Position numbers and translations under genes: made by a program
Shown: piece by piece, positions 59,591 to 64,000 of the stretch
Layout: each line of letters opens with the position of its first letter
Numbering within the stretch: position 1 is the first letter of the stretch
Assembly: GCA_963921425.1 (NCBI GenBank)
Contig: OY992834.1
Span: 20,721,923-20,785,922 of the forward strand
Origin: Dryas octopetala
Taxonomy: Eukaryota; Streptophyta; Magnoliopsida; Rosales; Rosaceae
DNA length: 64,000 nucleotides
Direction: 5' to 3'
The notes under the pieces: model-generated
Databases searched by the model: none
Seen by the model: only the letters and a program-made list of their open reading frames with translations
What the model was told of the DNA's origin: nothing

Positions 59591-60253
59591 GTATATATAT
59601 ATTATATATATATATGAGCCAAATTAAAACCAAGGATATGATTAATAAGTAATACAACTTGTTAGATTAATATATGTCATGGGTCAGCCTATATGAACTG
59701 TAGTTATCTGATTGGATTAATGATACTCATTAACAATTTAAATTTTGTATTCATTGACCACTGTGAGGAATATTTGTTTGCTTCATTTTACGGAGAAATT
59801 GAACTATATTGTCAATTATTGTTTGATGGATAGACTGTAAATAGTATTTTTGGTACGTTGGTTAAATTTTTGCGAGGCCATTTTACTATAGTTGGTGTAT
59901 TTGAATTATATATTATTACAGCTAGATAGATCATTTATCTATGTTTTGTAAAGTTAGCTGAATTGATAAATAAAGATGAATTTAACAAAACACCATTCTA
60001 AGTGAAATGCTAACCTAGGTTTAGTATGGTAATTTAGAGAAAGAAAAATTCAGTTGAATGTCATTAATGAAAATGAAATAGAAAGAAATGAATAGCATAG
60101 TTTTACAGAGTTGCAGAGAAAAAGACAATTGATACTATGCATGCAAAACAAACAGTTATAATTTACAGGAATTAAAAATAAGTATTGATGAAAGGATAGT
60201 CAATGCAACATATATATTAGACATTAAGTATTGTAAATTGGTGCATGCGAAAG
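59591..60253. other. AT-rich, no RPA exon 2 found
   Basis: This lies directly after the first RPA exon of the minus-strand Helitron. I looked for the exon 2 pattern seen in the left copy (GDAIQATVKEI to INTTTILT) and did not find it, so the Helitron appears truncated or internally deleted here. Confidence 0.45.
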
Positions 60254-60304
60254 TTAAGAATAATATGAGTAAATTAGTGTAAAAAAAAAAAATGGTTTTC
60301 TTAC

Positions 60305-60448
60305 AATTGAATCTACTAAGACACAGTGCAAGCCAACAAATTGGTCATTAGATCCATATGCTTTTGACCTCCAAAGTCTGCAAATGCAGACTCTAATTTT
60401 TCTATTGTCTTGAAATGGTGTTAGACTGCGGATTGGAACCAGGCTCAT
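60305..60448 (-). pseudogene. First exon of the Helitron RPA-like gene
   Basis: The exon encodes MSLVPIRSLTPFQDNRKIRV, then RLWRSKAYGSNDQFVGLHCV and LVDSI, the OB-fold A of Helitron RPA. It is 144 bases, exactly the length of exon 1 in the left copy, and is followed by a GTAAG donor. No further exon is found, so the gene is truncated. Confidence 0.8.
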
Positions 60449-60597
60449 TGTGCTGTGGATCTGCAAACATAAGATAATTGTCATTAAAAAACAGAATGAA
60501 ATGTTTGTAAGTGCATATATGCATCAATAAAATGACATTATTTTATAATATACGTATAGTATTTTTAACCTGTTAAGAAATGCCGAAGAACATCTTT

Positions 60598-62356
60598 TTA
60601 CACTATGTTTTTAGCAAATTTATTTGGTGCTTCTCCATTATTTTCTATCATGATTTTCAGCCCCTGCCTAGATGTAACTCTAGACAATGCAACATATTGT
60701 CCATGAGTGAACACATATTGTGGAAGATAAAAACCAACTGTTTTCAGAGATTGTGCTTGACTTTTATTTATTGTCATTGCATAACATGACCTAATTGGAA
60801 ACTGACTTCTTTTAAAAATGAAAGGCCATATATTTTTTTTCAATGGCAGAAAGAATAATTCTAGGTATGAATACCTTGTGGCCAATGTTATTACCAGTGA
60901 CAATTTTTGCTTCAATGGTTTTGTCAAGCATTTGAGTAATGACTAATCTTGTTCCATTACAAAGCCCTGAGGATTGATTTAAATTTCTTAGTAACATGAT
61001 AGACATGCCTATTTTTAAAGTCAAAATGTGTGCAAGCAGACCACTAAATTCAAGTTGGTTAAGAAATTCTACAGGATACATTAGACTAAGATTTTCAAAA
61101 TTGCTAGATGATGAGCACAAAGAATCTGAACTCATATAAGTCCGATGAATTCCAGGTACTAAATTTATGACAAAATTATTTATCTCTGTAACTGTTGAAT
61201 TTCTAGGTGTGATGATGGCTCGCTCTCTTAGATAAGCAATGTTCTCAAAATTGTTGTCAAAATTTGGGTAAGCAGCTAAGAAAATTGAATGAATGAGATT
61301 TTTGGATGGTTGAATGAGCAAATCTTCAGGAATTTCTATCCAAGATGCTTCTTGATCATTTAAATCATCTATATCATTGATTTGACCATCTCCAATTTTA
61401 ATAATCCAGTTGGCAAAATCTGCTATTCTTTGCTTTTCATTAATGTCCAAACCTTTTTTTGACAATCTCATATTTTGCTTCAAAAAAAATATTTTAAAGT
61501 AAGGCCATAAATAACAGTTATTAAATGAGGCATCTACTATTTTCTCTCTTGTTTCCCTTGGAATTACTGGCAAGATTTGTCTAAAATCACCTCCTAGCAA
61601 AACAGGTTTTCCACCAAATGGGTTGGCATCAGATGAATCATCTATCTCTGATAACATATCACACAATGATTGTCCGATGCCTCAAAACAATATTTATGAT
61701 TCATAGGTGCTTCATCCCAAATAATTAAATTAGCTTTTTGAATGAATTTGGCAAGATGGCTTCCCTTTTTTATCTGGCATATAGAAGAATCTGTAACATT
61801 TAATGGAATCTTAAATCTAGAATAGGTTGTTTTACCTTCAGGTAGTAACAAAGATGCTATTCCTGATGATGCAACAGCCAAAACAATTTTGCCCTTAGAT
61901 CTAATTTTGCTTAATTATGATTGTGTGTCACAAAAAAGTTTTGCCAGTTCCTCCTTGTCCATAAACAAAAAATAGGCCTTCTTTTTTTTCATTGACAGCA
62001 ACTATGACATAATCATAGATATTTCTTTGCTCTGTGTTTAGCTGTGAGATTAAGCTCAGACATTCATTTTGTAATTCATGTATATTGTAATTTAGCTCTT
62101 CTCTCAAAAGTTTATTTTTTATTTATAACATTTTATTTTCATCAGGTAGTGGAAGATTAAGATTTTTTAAAGAGCTAAATGATGCATTAAAAAGCTGTTC
62201 TAATTCATACAAAAGAGAATTTCTGAGTTCACACTCTGGCACAATTAGATTTGGCATGTCAAAACTTTTTATAAGTTTGTACAGAATATCTTCAGACATA
62301 TTTTGCCAATGAGCATCCAAAAGCAGTTCAGGATTGGCCGCATCACAAAACAAAAT
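60598..62356 (-). pseudogene. Helitron PIF1-like helicase domain, broken
   Basis: Walker A GQGGTGKT lies near 61940-61960 and is followed by FL-stop, where the left copy has FLW (TGG to TGA). LIIWDEAPMNHKYCFEASD follows (61690-61745), then a frameshift near 61660. GGKPVLLGGDFRQILPVIPR, ERAIITPRNSTVTEINNF and GMSIMLLRNLNQSSGLCNGT follow in one frame to about 60830. Another shift at an A-run leads to SCYAMTINKSQAQSLKTVGF and HGQYVALSRVTSRQGLKIMI, ending at 60598. All helicase motifs are recognisable, and at least three lesions separate them. Confidence 0.88.
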
Positions 62357-62399
62357 AATTGTAACAAATAACTGTCTTAATTCAGAGCATGTTGTTGTA

Positions 62400-64000
62400 C
62401 TAATAACACTCCTAAGGCTTCAACTCATTCTTTGTCATCACCTAATAAACCTAGAGATTGGCATGCAGATTGATATGACAAATGTTCAGTGCCATTAACA
62501 GTTTTGATATCATTGAAGTTTAAGGCACCTTTCTGCAAATTTAAAAGCATCTTTAGATAATACAATTCACCAGATGCAGGATGAACATAAGTAATTCTAC
62601 CTAAAGATGTTCCTCTTTGTCTAGGTTTCCAAATTTTATTGCGACAATCCCACACAAATTTTGAAGGGAATTCTGCATAAGATACATCTCTTGCCTGAGG
62701 ATAATTTTTATTCGCTTCAAACCAACTTATAAGCATTGTAGTTTGAACACCTTCTCGATTAACTACTGACTCAAGCGATTGATCAGCGCTAAAAACAACA
62801 TTTTGCTCTAAAGGCAAATGTATTGGCAATCACTCTACAGCAAGTTCCCTAAGATTAATAGGGTATTGAAACAACCTCCAAACAGCTTCATATGAAGATA
62901 TGTATCTACAATTTAGATTTTAGGATTTTATCTTCTGGTTTCTTTTCAAGAACAACTCTAGCTTTATCTGAACCCTTGCTTATATACTTAAGATACTTTA
63001 TGAGCATTGATTGACAACATGATTCAACATTGATATGAGCATTATACCTTAATAATAACTCTGAGTTATAAGGTACTACAAATCTATTGTCAATTTTAAT
63101 TCCATTTTTTAACACAAATTTGTCTGGATTTTTACGACGTCTATACACAAGAAGCCATATGTCTCTAAAACTGTTTCACTTTTGTACTGTTTTGGGAAAA
63201 ACTTGGAACATTTGCCTCCTCGCATGCAAGGAGATTGAAAATTCAATTCTCCACAGGGACCATGAATCATAAATTGATTCACAATATTGTAAAGAGTTGG
63301 ATGCACAGTCCTATCTGGTATTCAGCAGAAATTATGTTATCTAAATCTACTGGCGAAGTGCACTTGTATTGTTGTTCCAACCAGACTAACAAATGACAGT
63401 GAGGCAATCCTCTTTTTTGAAACTCAATTGCACAGATTTCTGTTTGCAATAAGTTAAAAAAATATAAATGTAATTAGTTTGATTATCATCAAAAAAGAAA
63501 TAAAGTAATTAAAAGAAGCTTATTAGGTTTGTAAAATGTACCTGCTACAGTTTCTCCAAAAGGTTTATCTGATTTGATATAATTAATCATATCACTTAAC
63601 TTCATTTTGAACACTCTTGAAATAATATCAGGTCTATCTTCTAGTTTGTATCCAGGTTTTCTATCCAACTCTTTGAGAATTTTAGGCCATTGTACATTGC
63701 AAGTGAATGTAATGAATAGGTCAGGATTTCCATATTTTCTACAAATTGTCATAGCATCCTGGTAGTTATTTATCATGTTTTTAGCACTTCCAATATATGA
63801 GCTTGGCAATATTACTTTTTGACCTATATCATTTGCATTTTTATCACCTTTTGAAACAGCATCATAAATGCCTTTAAATATCTCATTTCTCAAAACTTTT
63901 TGGTTTTTTCGAATATAATATAATCTGTCTTCCTCAAGTGTTGCATAAGCATCTACTAAAAATTGTTGAAAGAATCTTCCATCCTTTAACAATGTACTAA
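62400..64000 (-). pseudogene. Helitron Rep (HUH endonuclease) region, broken
   Basis: In active relatives this region nicks the transposon ends. Exon 63992-63542 (continuing past the edge) encodes the Helitron-like N region (VILPSSYIGSAKNMINNYQD, RKYGNPDLFITFTCN, WPKI). A GT-AG intron (63541-63440) leads to EICAIEFQKRGLPHCHLL, with the two-His HUH motif HCH at 63393-63401. Frameshifts occur near 63330 and 63150. [10 protein letters not shown] near 62977-63006 is the catalytic Tyr motif. GRY-like [20 protein letters not shown] follows, then an in-frame TGA near 62830, and WFEANKNYPQARDVSYAEFP. The protein would be inactive. Confidence 0.88.

Larger units (their letters stand above)
60254..64000 (-). 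mobile_element. Second Helitron of the same family, minus strand, both ends missing
   Basis: Reading leftward from the window edge, the element contains the Helitron-like N region, the Rep nuclease with its HUH and Tyr motifs, the PIF1-like helicase, and the first RPA exon. Gene order and protein sequence match the left element, which is in the opposite orientation. The RPA gene stops after exon 1 and no matching 3' terminus is found. Many stops and frameshifts show that it is inactive. Confidence 0.85.

Overview
The window is plant nuclear DNA. It has GT-AG multi-exon genes, a plant-type ORC1 with a PHD finger inside its BAH region, a tau-class glutathione S-transferase, an intronless CC-NBS-LRR resistance gene, and dense Helitron, hAT, copia and MITE content. 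The form of the resistance protein suggests a woody eudicot, probably Rosaceae and Prunus-like. That last step is inference from remembered family resemblance; no search was run.

Layout. 1-7439 is the 3' part of a + strand Helitron: a broken PIF1-type helicase end, then a ten-exon RPA-like gene, then a clear 3' terminus (GC hairpin plus CTAG, host T). 8.2-13.4 kb is a decayed Ty1/copia element. Its first 2.7 kb has been taken over by about fifty short quasi-palindromes, and it ends in a 3' LTR. 14.25-15.56 kb is a two-exon tau GST with a frameshift. 16.08-20.74 kb is a GC-rich hAT-like element into which a second hAT has inserted (16550-20138, perfect 8-bp target duplication). The inner element carries a transposase with one internal stop and one N-terminal frameshift. 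21.1-28.3 kb holds a copia integrase relic split by a solo LTR, plus two further LTR-like segments. 28.3-34.7 kb shows no gene I can support.

The gene-bearing centre is ORC1 (34819-42437, 16 exons, a TTTCCCGCC E2F-type site in its promoter) and a CC-NBS-LRR gene on the minus strand (46912-50787). Between them lie duplicated 3' fragments of the same resistance-gene type. ORC1 reads as an almost complete protein, but single-base indels break exons 1, 5 and 7, so it is either a recent pseudogene or a victim of assembly errors.

51.4-59.6 kb is nested non-autonomous transposons: a widely spaced 650-bp inverted repeat, a CTA-flanked MITE, a TIR element containing a foldback element, a Tourist-like MITE with a minisatellite, and a 406-bp foldback. 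60.3-64 kb is a second Helitron of the same family as the left one, in the opposite orientation, with a broken Rep-helicase and only the first RPA exon.

The most unusual signal is the quasi-palindrome array at 8.23-10.89 kb. A near-constant CCTGAAG core is flanked by arms that differ from copy to copy yet stay complementary, as if each unit were kept as a hairpin. I know of no described element that explains it.
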